Shown here piece by piece: positions 16,393 through 24,860 of a stretch of DNA of 64,000 nucleotides. The stretch is taken from the NCBI RefSeq assembly GCF_017313265.1, contig NZ_JAFLQZ010000003.1, positions 526,767 through 590,766 of the forward strand, read 5' to 3'. This stretch comes from Hymenobacter telluris (GTDB lineage Bacteria > Bacteroidota > Bacteroidia > Cytophagales > Hymenobacteraceae). Every line of letters begins with the position of its first letter. Position 1 is the stretch's first letter. The position numbers were made by a program, and so were the translations under genes. Under the pieces are notes generated by a model. The model saw only the letters and a program-made list of their open reading frames with translations. It made no database searches and was not told where the DNA came from.

Positions 16393-17562
16393 ATGAACGA
16401 CAAAGATAGCACGACCCTTCGTGAACAATATGGCCGCAAGTTGGCTGCTCACCTCTGCGACCAGCATTTTGGGGCTCGCCCCACCGCTACCCTCGACGGG
16501 CCGGCGGTGCTCCGTTTCACCCCTATCCGGCAGGTAAACCTGTTTGTAGTGCAACAGCTACTGGCGCAATGGACCCAGGAAATGGCCCGCTTACGCAGCC
16601 CCTACTTTGATTTTGAGGCCGACGACGTGCGGACGGCTCTCACGCAGTTCATGAATGTATTGTCGCGCCGCATCAAGCTGAGCCGCAGCGCATTCGAGCC
16701 GCTGCTGGCCCGCGCCGTTGCGGATACCTTGGCCGCCACTCAGGACTTGGCGGGTACTTTCGAGGCGAAGCTGCTGAATGGCCAGCCCGCCGCTACCAGC
16801 ACCCAACTGCGCGACGCCCTGCGCTACCTCGACATCAACAAGCCGCTCTTTCAGGGCTTCTTGGATACGCTACCAACGGATACACCATTGGAGCGCGACA
16901 CCTTGCTTCAGCAGTTTCGGCAGCATGTAGCCAGTAATACCGCTTTGCAACAGCCACTAAGCCAGATAGTGGCGGAGTTCGATGCGTTGCTACCACTACG
17001 CGAGGAAGACTTACAACCCAGCCGTTCGGCTACTGCGGCGCCTGTTGCTCCTATGCCTGCTGCGCCGGCGCCAGCCGCCCCGATAGCTGCACCAGCTCCG
17101 GCAGCGGCGGCTACGGCTCCAGAGCCGGTAAAGCCCGTTCTTCCCGCGCCGCCTGTCCCGGAAGTGAAGCCGGCCGTGGCAGCGGCACCGGAAAAGCTGC
17201 AAGCAGATGCGGAAGCCGTAGTTCCGCTGTATCAGAAGCTGAAAGCCAGCCAGCCAGCCGGCCAGACCCTGAGCGAAACCCTGCGCTCCGAGCGGCCAGT
17301 AGGTACGTTGGCCGAGCAGGCGCCGAAGGTGGAAAGCTTACGCGAGGCTATTTCCATCAACCAGCGCTTCAGCTTCATCAATGAGCTATTCGAGGGCGAA
17401 AACATGGCGTACCACGCCGCTATTCAGCACCTTGACACCTTGCCCGATGCCGACTCGGCGAAGCGCTACGTGAGTGAGCATCTGGCCAGCAAGCACGACT
17501 GGGCGCGCAAGGATGAGCACGTAAACAAGCTGCTCAAGCTGATTGACCGGAAGTTTGCGTGA
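16393..17562 (+). CDS. Conserved protein of unknown function
   Basis: 389 residues with no signal peptide or membrane segment. An alpha-helical N-terminal region (1-210) is followed by an alanine/proline-rich linker (about 215-275, PAAPAPAAPIAAPAP) and a helical C-terminal domain containing AISINQRFSFINELFEGEN and HLDTLPDADSAKRYVSEHL. I recall that C-terminal phrase from uncharacterised Bacteroidota proteins but know no function. The architecture (two folded parts joined by a flexible linker) suggests a cytoplasmic scaffold or adaptor; that is inference. Confidence 0.8.
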   Translation: MNDKDSTTLREQYGRKLAAHLCDQHFGARPTATLDGPAVLRFTPIRQVNLFVVQQLLAQWTQEMARLRSPYFDFEADDVRTALTQFMNVLSRRIKLSRSAFEPLLARAVADTLAATQDLAGTFEAKLLNGQPAATSTQLRDALRYLDINKPLFQGFLDTLPTDTPLERDTLLQQFRQHVASNTALQQPLSQIVAEFDALLPLREEDLQPSRSATAAPVAPMPAAPAPAAPIAAPAPAAAATAPEPVKPVLPAPPVPEVKPAVAAAPEKLQADAEAVVPLYQKLKASQPAGQTLSETLRSERPVGTLAEQAPKVESLREAISINQRFSFINELFEGENMAYHAAIQHLDTLPDADSAKRYVSEHLASKHDWARKDEHVNKLLKLIDRKFA

Positions 17563-17604
17563 GCAACTGGTAGCTGATTGTTGCACTGTTGATTGGTATC
17601 GTGA

Positions 17605-18708
17605 ATGCTTGCAGGTAGATTTCATTCAACAGCTTCCAGCACAGCAGATAGCAGCAATCTGCCATTGGCTATAAGTCGCAAAGCGCGGTGGCGCGAATGG
17701 GTACTGGTGTATCTGCTGGCGCTGGGCGTACTGGCGGGTCCGGCGTACACCATGTACGTGCACTACGATTTCTCGCACTCCCTCGACACCCGCAGCTACC
17801 TGCGCATGGCGCGGGGCGAGTTTGAGGGCGTGAGCGTAACGCGCCGCTACCGGGTGCTGGTGCCTGCTGCTGCGGGCGTTTTGGCTTGGCCCTTGGAGCA
17901 GGTGTACGCCCGCATCTGGCCCCAGCGCGCCGCCACCGATTGGCCCCTTCGGCTGGCGTTTTACGTGCTGAATACGCTACTAATGGCCGGCACGGGGCTG
18001 GTGCTCTATGAAACCTGCCGCCTTTTTGGAGCCACACCGGCGGCGGCGGCGTTGGCGGTAGTGGCCGTGCTGTGTAGCCGTTGGGCAGTGTATATCACCG
18101 GGTTGCCGCTGGTTGACAGCTTGTACATGCTGGTTTTCGCGCTGGCTTTTTACGCGAGCCGCAGCGGCTCGAAGTGGGCGTTGGTGGCGGTGCTTGTGCT
18201 GGGGTGGCAGGCGAAGGAGTCGTTTGTGTTTCTGGTGCCGTGGCTGCTGCTTTTCAGCCGCCGGGCGCTGAACTGGCCGGCGCAGCTGGCGTGGCTGGCT
18301 CTGGGCGGCGCGCTGGCGTTTGCAGTCCGGTACTGGATTGACACGCGCATTGGGGCGCCACCCGCTGCAAGCGTGCAAAATGCGCTAAACCATTTCGAAA
18401 ACTTGAGCTACTCGTTGCGGCGTTTGCTGTCGGTGAAAGGAGCAGGCGAAATATTCAGCGTCTTTGGGTTTTTCTGGCTGGTGCTGCTACTAGGCCTGCG
18501 CGGCGGCACGGTACGGCGGGCGCAGTGGCTCACTCCGCTGGGGTGGCCTGGTGCAACCTTTGTGGGCGTGGTATTGGTGCACATGTTTCTGTCCGGCGAC
18601 CTGGGGCGCATGGGCTACCTAGCGGCCCCGGTTTTCGCAGTGGCGTTTGCCCTGATTATCACGCAGCAATTAGGTTTCCAGAGCAACTTGGAGCGGTTTC
18701 GGAGGTAA
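17605..18708 (+). CDS. Polytopic membrane protein, possible GT-C glycosyltransferase
   Basis: About 367 residues with 8-9 hydrophobic segments. The first periplasmic loop holds YDFSHSLDTRSYLRMARGEF, an acidic/aromatic loop after TM1 as in GT-C glycosyltransferases. A lipid-linked sugar transferase is plausible, not proven. The exact start is uncertain, since the first 25 residues are polar and lie over low-complexity AGCAGCA-type words; a start further in, just before ARWREW, is possible. A GC-rich inverted repeat follows the stop. Confidence 0.65.
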   Translation: MLAGRFHSTASSTADSSNLPLAISRKARWREWVLVYLLALGVLAGPAYTMYVHYDFSHSLDTRSYLRMARGEFEGVSVTRRYRVLVPAAAGVLAWPLEQVYARIWPQRAATDWPLRLAFYVLNTLLMAGTGLVLYETCRLFGATPAAAALAVVAVLCSRWAVYITGLPLVDSLYMLVFALAFYASRSGSKWALVAVLVLGWQAKESFVFLVPWLLLFSRRALNWPAQLAWLALGGALAFAVRYWIDTRIGAPPAASVQNALNHFENLSYSLRRLLSVKGAGEIFSVFGFFWLVLLLGLRGGTVRRAQWLTPLGWPGATFVGVVLVHMFLSGDLGRMGYLAAPVFAVAFALIITQQLGFQSNLERFRR

Positions 18709-18784
18709 GCGGGGCTGGCCCCGCCCGTTGTCGAACGGAATCGGTGAAACGGCGCCGGTAGCGGGGCGGGGGCCAGCCCCGCCC
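18709..18784. repeat. GC-rich inverted repeat
   Basis: GCGGGGCTGGCCCCGCCC (18709-18726) and an inverted copy GGGGGCCAGCCCCGC (18769-18783) enclose about 40 bases. The repeat lies between two convergent membrane-protein genes and could serve as a terminator or be a dispersed palindrome. Confidence 0.55.
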
Positions 18785-18848
18785 CTACCGCGTGCAACCT
18801 GTACCCCGACCCGGAAACTGCCCTAGCTACATTCTACTAGCAGGTTTC

Positions 18849-20423
18849 TCACTGAATTTCAGTGACGTAGACAGGTCCGAAGGACGTGGCAAACGAATCG
18901 ATGCGGGCGAGGTGGTAGCCGGTTAGCAGCGGCAGCTGTGCTTCGTCGCTGCCCTGGGTGAGGCGGGCCCGGTCGAGGAGGCGGGGGCCACCCAGCGCAT
19001 CGGTGTACACGGGCTGCCCCGCGGCCCGGCGGGCTGCCAGCCACGCCCGAAACCCCGCCGGCGACTGGCCCGGCCGCCGCACCAGCAAGGCCGGTGCGGG
19101 CAGGATGTTGGCCGGCCCGATAAGCTGCCCCGTGCGGTAGTGCAACTGATTCAGCACTAGGTTGGGGTCGGATAGCAGCCACCACGCGGCGGGTTCCCGT
19201 TCGATGCGAGTCAGTAGAGAAGTGGTATTGGTGAAGCGAAGTAGATGCGCCGGCAGCAGGCCAAACGTTAGGTTCCACACCAGCAATGATGCACCGGCCC
19301 ACGGCAATGCCGCTCGTAGCATTGGTTGCTTAATCAGCAGCAAGGCCAGCAAAGCTGGCATCATCACCATAAACTCGGCGTTACCCTCCGCCCATACCGC
19401 GCAAGCCAGCTGTAGCAGCAAAACCAACCAGTGGGTTCGTTGGAAAAGGCGTTGTGCATCAGTCGTTTCTCTTACCGCTGGTGCTACATACCGGGTATTC
19501 ACTGCGTTTTGCCGCGCCTGCCACCATCGGAAAGCCCCCCACCCCATCAGGCCGACACTCACTAACGCAAGGCCACCCAGCCCTGGCCAACGCTGCAACA
19601 ATGCCAGTGTGGAGCCGTGCAGCTGCCCGAGCGTACGGACCAGATTAACGCTCGTTAGCAGCAGCGTATGCCCCGAAGGCGACGCGCCCGCATGCCCGGC
19701 GTAGAGGTCGTGAAACACGAAACGCCAGAAAGCAGAAAAGGTGAATGGCAGGTTCCAGGAGGGCAACGCCGCCGCATAGGCCACCGGCACCAGCAAGGCA
19801 GGCAACACGTAGAGCAGCGCCTTATGCCACCAAGATTTGCCGCCGCCAAGCACTGTACCCACCAGCAACGCCAGCCACCAGCCCGCATGAATCTGGTGGA
19901 ACAGCGCCGCGCCAGTTGCCCAGCTGCCTGCCGCCAGCCAACTTGCGCTGCCGCCTTCTGTAACAGCCCGCCACCAGCTGCGGCTAGCCAGCAACGACAG
20001 CAGCAAGGGCACTATGTACGTTTCGTTTTCAGTGGCAAAACGCAGCATGCCGAAGCTACTGCCCACCACCAGCAACCAACCCGCCACCGGCGCGGCCGGC
20101 CCAGCTACCCGACGAAGCAAGTTGCGCAGCACCAGCAAGCAACCGCCAAAAGCCAGCGCATTTAGCGCTTTCAGGGCAGTTAAGGCATCAACTTGGGCAA
20201 GCAGTAAGTGCCACCACAGCCAGCCGACAGCGTTGTAAAGCAAGTGGTGAGGCTGCAACAGCTCGTGCCCGTGCCGGACGCAGGCCGCGTAGTACCAGGC
20301 ATCGGGCGTGGAGTTATGGGTCGGTAGCAACAGGCACAGCACCGTTAGCAGCCCCACTACCAGCCACTCCACCAGCCGAATGCGGGCACTGGGGCGGAGG
20401 GTAGCGGCAGCAGTAAACGGCAC
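18849..20423 (-). CDS. Polytopic membrane protein, possible GT-C glycosyltransferase
   Basis: 524 residues starting with GTG. It has about ten hydrophobic segments and a soluble C-terminal tail of about 100 residues. The first loop THNSTPDAWYYAACVRHGHE with its acidic residue, followed by HLLYN, is reminiscent of PMT/ArnT-like enzymes that use polyprenyl-phosphate sugars. The acceptor is unknown. It is convergent with the membrane protein at 17605, and the pair may act in the same envelope pathway. Confidence 0.65.
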   Translation of the reverse strand: MPFTAAATLRPSARIRLVEWLVVGLLTVLCLLLPTHNSTPDAWYYAACVRHGHELLQPHHLLYNAVGWLWWHLLLAQVDALTALKALNALAFGGCLLVLRNLLRRVAGPAAPVAGWLLVVGSSFGMLRFATENETYIVPLLLSLLASRSWWRAVTEGGSASWLAAGSWATGAALFHQIHAGWWLALLVGTVLGGGKSWWHKALLYVLPALLVPVAYAAALPSWNLPFTFSAFWRFVFHDLYAGHAGASPSGHTLLLTSVNLVRTLGQLHGSTLALLQRWPGLGGLALVSVGLMGWGAFRWWQARQNAVNTRYVAPAVRETTDAQRLFQRTHWLVLLLQLACAVWAEGNAEFMVMMPALLALLLIKQPMLRAALPWAGASLLVWNLTFGLLPAHLLRFTNTTSLLTRIEREPAAWWLLSDPNLVLNQLHYRTGQLIGPANILPAPALLVRRPGQSPAGFRAWLAARRAAGQPVYTDALGGPRLLDRARLTQGSDEAQLPLLTGYHLARIDSFATSFGPVYVTEIQ

Positions 20424-20451
20424 GGCAACAGGGGATTAAAAGGGCGGTTAG

Positions 20452-20527
20452 CAGTTGCCGGTTGTCAGTTGTCAGTTGTCAGTTGCCAGTCACGGAGTTT
20501 CAGCGGGGCTCCGACAACCGGCAACTG
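20452..20527. repeat. Heptamer tandem (TTGTCAG) inside a hairpin
   Basis: CAGTTGCCGGTTGTC (20452-20466) and its perfect inverse (20513-20527) form a 15-bp stem. The loop begins with tandem heptamers TTGTCAG, TTGTCAG, TTGCCAG. The right arm directly abuts the rodA stop codon (20528-20530). Confidence 0.7.
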
Positions 20528-21829
20528 TTACCGCTCCAGGTCCTGCTTGCGGTAAGCATCAATGCCCAGCAAAATAAACAGGAGCGTAGTAAACGACCAC
20601 AACGAGGAACCGCCGTAGCTGAAAAACGGCAGCGGAATACCTACTACCGGCGCCAGGCCAATGGTCATGCCGATGTTCACGGCGAAGTGAAAGAACATGA
20701 TGCTGGCTACGCAATAACCGTAGGTGCGCCCAAACACCGATTTCTGGCGCTCTGCCACGTACAAAATCCGCCAGAGCAGCGTCACGAACAGAACAATAAC
20801 CGTGGTAGTACCCAACCAGCCCCATTCCTCGCCGATAGTGCAGAAAATAAAGTCGGTGCTTTGCGCGGGCACGAAGTCGAACTTGGTTTGGGTGCCTTGC
20901 AGGAATCCTTTGCCATCAAAGCCGCCCGAGCCAATGGCAATTTTGCTTTGCGTGACGTTCCAGCCCACGCCCAGCGGGTCGGCTGAGGGGTTGATGAGCA
21001 CCTCTATGCGCTTGCGCTGATGCGGCTGCAATACGTTGTTGAAAAAGAAATCAACCCCGAATACCATCCCGATAATCACCGCCCACACGCTCAGGGAAAG
21101 CGGCAGATGGTGACGTAGCGCTTTGCGGTTGAACAGGAAAACCAACCCCAGAATAACCGTAAAAGCCACCACTAGCCACACCTTGTCTATCAGCAGCGCC
21201 AGGATGAGAATGACGGCAGCGGCGGCCATAATCACCAGAATCAGCGGCGACATGCCTTCCCGGAAGTAGGCCAGCAGAAAAGCGGCAAACACCAGCGCCT
21301 GTCCGGTTTCGTTGGAAGCCAGAATGAGCAGTGGCGGCAGCAGCGTGAGGCCCGCCAGTACGGCCTGGTCGCGGAAATTCTGCTGGCGCAGATTGATACC
21401 CGCCATAAAGCGCGACACGGCCAGCGCTGTCACGAATTTGGCAAACTCGGCGGGCTGTAGCCGCATTGGCCCAAGTTCCAGCCACGACCGTGATCCGCCA
21501 ATAGGCCGCGCAATAAACGGCGTGATGATAAGCAGCACAATCATGCCGCCGTACAGCGCAAACGCAAACGTGTCGTAGGCCTTGTAGTCGATAACCACCA
21601 GCACTACAATCAGCACGATGGCCGTGCCAATCCACAAAATCTGCTTGAACCAGTCGAAGGCCATCAACTGCTGAAAGCTAAGGTCGCCAAACAGGCTGCC
21701 GTTGGTGGGCAGGTCGGGCGAGTAGCTGGCTGCGTACACGCTCACCCAGCCCAGCCCCACCATCAGCAGGTAGATGAGCACGGTAACCCAATCGAGGCTA
21801 CGGTTATAACGGGCGGGAGAGGAATTCAA
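20528..21829 (-). CDS. rodA: Rod-shape SEDS peptidoglycan polymerase RodA (MrdB)
   Basis: 433 residues and about ten membrane segments. Typical SEDS phrases are RPIGGSRSWLELGPMRLQPAEFAK, GWNVTQSKIAIGSGGFDGKG and GIPLPFFSYGGSSLW. RodA polymerises lipid II glycans with PBP2 in the elongasome. The only start compatible with the N-terminus (NSSPARYNRSLDWVTV) is a TTG at 21829, which lies inside the left inverted repeat of the neighbouring cassette. The native start may therefore have been altered by that insertion. It is the last gene of the purH-mreBCD-mrdA-rodA set. Confidence 0.93.
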   Translation of the reverse strand: MNSSPARYNRSLDWVTVLIYLLMVGLGWVSVYAASYSPDLPTNGSLFGDLSFQQLMAFDWFKQILWIGTAIVLIVVLVVIDYKAYDTFAFALYGGMIVLLIITPFIARPIGGSRSWLELGPMRLQPAEFAKFVTALAVSRFMAGINLRQQNFRDQAVLAGLTLLPPLLILASNETGQALVFAAFLLAYFREGMSPLILVIMAAAAVILILALLIDKVWLVVAFTVILGLVFLFNRKALRHHLPLSLSVWAVIIGMVFGVDFFFNNVLQPHQRKRIEVLINPSADPLGVGWNVTQSKIAIGSGGFDGKGFLQGTQTKFDFVPAQSTDFIFCTIGEEWGWLGTTTVIVLFVTLLWRILYVAERQKSVFGRTYGYCVASIMFFHFAVNIGMTIGLAPVVGIPLPFFSYGGSSLWSFTTLLFILLGIDAYRKQDLER

Positions 21830-22320
21830 TTAAAAATTGAGAATTAAAAATTAAGAATGGTGCTATGATGCATTTCAGTCATCGAAGCTTACGCTTAAGC
21901 AGCAGCTTCAAATCATTCACCCTTTTTTGTTGTGTCTGGAGATTGGCGCGACGATAAAATAATTTTAGCCAGTAGCTTCTTGAGTTCATCGGCTTCTTCT
22001 AGTAGGGAATCTGCCAGTTTCTTCTCCAGACAATCTGTATCACGTAACAGCCGCAACCAAAAATGCGTCTCACGGGCTTCTTTGTAAGCTATGCTGCATT
22101 TGGCTACAAAATCTCGCCGCGAAAAACCACCTACCGCTTCTTCCACATTTGCTCCAATTGAAGTACCGCTCCGTAGCACATGGGCTGCCAGTGGCAGTAC
22201 TTCACTTTGCTGACGCAAGTGCTTATACAATCTTACTATTCGCACGGCAAAAGCATAGCTCTTGATAAGCACCGCGTTATCTTGCTTCATTTATAATTTT
22301 TAATTCTCAATTTTTAATTG
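21827..22320. mobile_element. Cassette: 27-bp perfect terminal inverted repeats around an S23-type gene
   Basis: The left end (21827-21853, beginning CAATTAAAAATTGAGAATTA) and the right end (22294-22320) are perfect 27-bp inverted copies. The 494-bp unit holds one gene, a four-helix-bundle protein, and sits between mrdA and rodA, which are normally adjacent. The right end starts two bases after the mrdA stop. No transposase is encoded. A copy of the same ends without a gene lies at 46705-46840. Confidence 0.6.
21913..22290 (-). CDS. Four helix bundle protein (23S rRNA IVS / S23 family)
   Basis: 125 residues, all-helical. It carries the family phrase RSGTSIGANVEEAVGG followed by SRRDFVAKCSIAYKEARET and WLRLLRDTD. 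Members are encoded in intervening sequences of 23S rRNA genes and as solitary genes, and are related to the Avd accessory protein of diversity-generating retroelements. The molecular role is unknown; they are small, basic, oligomeric proteins that probably bind nucleic acid. The ATG follows the inverted-repeat arm directly (AAATTATAA ATG), and a small hairpin follows the stop. The gene has no link to cell-wall synthesis other than its position. Confidence 0.88.
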   Translation of the reverse strand: MKQDNAVLIKSYAFAVRIVRLYKHLRQQSEVLPLAAHVLRSGTSIGANVEEAVGGFSRRDFVAKCSIAYKEARETHFWLRLLRDTDCLEKKLADSLLEEADELKKLLAKIILSSRQSPDTTKKGE

Positions 22321-22322
22321 AC

Positions 22323-24167
22323 TTAGTGTCTTCGTCTTCTGATGAATCGTTCGGCGGGGCTTTGCAGCCAATCTTCCCAGCGCTTACGCCACGGCGCAAT
22401 ACGGCCGCGCAGGTATTTTTCCATCATCAGCGAAGCCATGGGCGCGGCCGAGGAACCTCCGAAACCGGCATTTTCAATGAAAACGGCAATGGCAATCTTG
22501 GGGTCTTCGGCGGGCGCGAAGGCGGCAAAGGTGGCGTGGTCTTCGCCGTGGTAGTTCTGCACGGTACCGGTTTTGCCCGCCACCGAAATACCCACGTCCA
22601 GCAACGACGCATTTTCGCCGGTACCGCCGCGGCCATCTACCACCGCCTGCATGCCCGGAATAATGGACTCAAAATGCATCGGGTCTACGCCAACCGTGTG
22701 CCGCTCGGTGAATTGCGGCAGCGGCCCGCCGTTGCCGATGCCGCGCACGAAATGCGGGGTGTAGTACCAGCCCCGGTTGGCTACCGTAGCCATGATGTTG
22801 GCCATTTGCAGGCCCGTCACGCTCAGCTCACCCTGCCCAATACTGAGCGAGTACACGGTTTTGTAGTTCCAGCGACGGGTTTTCAGGCGCTTGTCGTAGT
22901 ACTCCGGCGACGGTACCAGCCCGCCAATTTCACTCCGTATATCTACGCCCAGCTTGTCACCGAGCCCGAAGGCCATCACCTTGCGGCGCCAGTCGGCCAG
23001 GCCCAGGCGCGAGTCCTCAAAGCGGTTGGTGGAACGGCCGCGCAGCACGGCGGCCCGCATTACCTGGTAGAAATAGGGGTTGCAGCTTTGCTTGATGGCA
23101 ATGCCCACGTTGCTGGGGTACTCGTGGCGGTGGGTGCAGCGCACCAGCTTCCAGTTGCAGTCGAAGCCGGTTTGCGGCGTCACCACGCCCATCTGCAAGG
23201 CCACCAGCTCGTTCACCACTTTAAACACCGAGCCCGGCGAATATTTGGCCATCAGCGGGCGGTTGAACAGCGGCTTGGTGGTGTCGTTCTGCAAGGCCAT
23301 GTAGCGGTTGCCCATGCCCTTGCCGGTCAGAATGGAAGGCTCGTAGGCCGGGGCCGACACCATAGCCAGAATTTCGCCGGTCTTGGGCTCGATGGCCACA
23401 ATGTAGCCCCGCTTGTTCTTCATCAGCATCTCGCCGTACTTCTGTAGCTCGATGTCGATGCTGGTGTGCAGGTCCTGCCCAGCCACCGACAACGTATCGA
23501 ACTCGCCGTTACGGAAAGCGCCCTTCTCGATGCCGCGCACGTTCACCATGCGGTATTGCACGCCGCGCCGGCCCATCAGCTGCGTTTCGTAGAACGATTC
23601 CAGCCCGTTCACGCCCACAAAGTCGCCGGGCATGTACTTGGCAAACCGCTCACTTTCCAGCAGCTTCGGCGTGATGGAACCCACGTAGCCCAGCGCGTGG
23701 GCCATGTTTTCGGTGCGGTACGAGCGGGCCATCCGGGCTTTGATGGTGAAGCCGGGAAAGTCCATCAGGTTGTCCTGAATAGTAGCCAGCTCGGCCGTAC
23801 TCAGGTTCTGCACCAGCGGCGAAGCCTTCACGCGGCTGAAGGTGCGGGCCACTTTCAGACCTTCGCGCACTTCTTCCAGTGGCAGTTGCAGCAGCTCGCA
23901 AAAGCGCAGGGTGTCCAGCTGTTTCACTTCGCGCGGCACCACCATCAGGTCGTACACGGGCGTGTTCTGCACCAGCAGCTGGCCTTTGCGGTCGTAGATG
24001 AGGCCGCGGTAGGGCACCTGCACAATGCGCTGCAAGGTGTTGCGGTCGGCGGCCAGCTTGTAGCTGCCATCGAGCACCTGAATGTAGAAAAGTCGGACCC
24101 CAAACGTGAGGGCTACGGCCAGGAAGATGGCCATCACCACAAACCGTCGTCCTTCAAGGTATTGCAA
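22323..24167 (-). CDS. mrdA: Penicillin-binding protein 2
   Basis: About 614 residues from a TTG at 24167 (MQYLEGRRFVVMAIFLAV). Frames extending further run through a word repeat and are rejected. One N-terminal membrane anchor precedes the PBP dimer domain (VPYRGLIYDRKGQLLV) and the transpeptidase domain. The active-site motifs are SVFK in YSPGSVFK, the SCN of KQSCNPYF and KTG in VAGKTGTVQNYHGE. It cross-links peptidoglycan during elongation with RodA. An alternative start a few codons upstream (SEYTALQYLEG) cannot be ruled out. Confidence 0.93.
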   Translation of the reverse strand: MQYLEGRRFVVMAIFLAVALTFGVRLFYIQVLDGSYKLAADRNTLQRIVQVPYRGLIYDRKGQLLVQNTPVYDLMVVPREVKQLDTLRFCELLQLPLEEVREGLKVARTFSRVKASPLVQNLSTAELATIQDNLMDFPGFTIKARMARSYRTENMAHALGYVGSITPKLLESERFAKYMPGDFVGVNGLESFYETQLMGRRGVQYRMVNVRGIEKGAFRNGEFDTLSVAGQDLHTSIDIELQKYGEMLMKNKRGYIVAIEPKTGEILAMVSAPAYEPSILTGKGMGNRYMALQNDTTKPLFNRPLMAKYSPGSVFKVVNELVALQMGVVTPQTGFDCNWKLVRCTHRHEYPSNVGIAIKQSCNPYFYQVMRAAVLRGRSTNRFEDSRLGLADWRRKVMAFGLGDKLGVDIRSEIGGLVPSPEYYDKRLKTRRWNYKTVYSLSIGQGELSVTGLQMANIMATVANRGWYYTPHFVRGIGNGGPLPQFTERHTVGVDPMHFESIIPGMQAVVDGRGGTGENASLLDVGISVAGKTGTVQNYHGEDHATFAAFAPAEDPKIAIAVFIENAGFGGSSAAPMASLMMEKYLRGRIAPWRKRWEDWLQSPAERFIRRRRH

Positions 24168-24236
24168 AGCGGTATATTCTGAAAAGTAGCTACTTACGAC
24201 CAGCCGGCCGGATTCGCAAAGATACGTACGACGAGT

Positions 24237-24337
24237 GGTGAAATAGTGAGATGGTGAAATAGTGAGTTGATTTCCTGCCAGCGCGAATAGCACCTCCGGA
24301 ACATCAACTCATTGTTTCACCCCGTCACTAAATCACC
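24237..24337. repeat. Word-repeat hairpin between mreD and mrdA
   Basis: 35-base arms (24237-24271 and 24303-24337) match at 28 positions. The left arm is a tandem of GGTGAAATAGTGA words. The right arm includes the mreD stop codon (TGA, 24335-24333). It is the same word family as 11901-11984. Confidence 0.65.
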
Positions 24338-24860
24338 GGTTTCGGCGGCGGGTAGGGAAGAAAATGAGCTGCACAATGAGCAGCGTGAGGCCGGTGAACA
24401 GGGTGCTACCGACCACTTTTACCAGCGTCAGGCCGAAGGCGCGGAAACTGCCCAGTTCCAGCAGAAAAAACGCCAGATGATGCAGGCCAATGAGTAGTGC
24501 GATGTACACCACAAACCACTGCCCGCCCATCTGGTGCACGTTCACTGAGTCGGCGGCTTCGTACCCGTCGCGGGGGGTAAGCAGGCGCAGCACCCAGGGC
24601 CGCAGGTAGCACAGCAGTACGGCGGCGGCAGCGTGTACCCCGCCGGTGTCGTAGAAAATGTCCATCAGCAGGCCCGTGGCAAAGCCTAGCACCAACTGCA
24701 ACACAATGGGAGTAGCAATGGGCAAGAACAGCAGAAAACCCAGGTAGAAGAAGCACCAGGCCAGCTCGAACAAAGCCAGTTTGCTTACCAGCAGCATGTG
24801 CACGCCCACAAATAGCACGAAGCGCAGCAACTGCAACAAGATTCCGCCTACTCCCTTCAT
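24333..24860 (-). CDS. mreD: Rod shape-determining protein MreD
   Basis: 175 residues from the ATG at 24860, which overlaps the mreC stop by four bases (ATGA). Five to six hydrophobic segments and the phrase FATGLLMDIFYDTGGVHAAAA fit Bacteroidota MreD, an inner-membrane elongasome component that links MreC to RodA/PBP2. Its last codon and stop lie within the hairpin arm downstream. Confidence 0.9.
   Translation of the reverse strand: MKGVGGILLQLLRFVLFVGVHMLLVSKLALFELAWCFFYLGFLLFLPIATPIVLQLVLGFATGLLMDIFYDTGGVHAAAAVLLCYLRPWVLRLLTPRDGYEAADSVNVHQMGGQWFVVYIALLIGLHHLAFFLLELGSFRAFGLTLVKVVGSTLFTGLTLLIVQLIFFPTRRRNR

Noticed and set aside
20452..20527. Possible CRISPR array (TTGTCAG tandem)
   Set aside because: The units are 7 bases long with no spacers, and no cas genes are present anywhere in the window.
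21827..22320. Part of a diversity-generating retroelement (Avd-like protein)
   Set aside because: No reverse transcriptase and no template/variable repeat pair are seen near the gene; only the protein family is related.
22326..23447. 373-residue plus-strand frame opposite mrdA
   Set aside because: It is a histidine/glycine-rich antisense shadow of the PBP2 gene with no recognisable features.
24168..24293. Upstream extension of mrdA from a GTG
   Set aside because: The added residues are encoded by the GGTGAAATAGTGA word repeat and are absent from PBP2 proteins.
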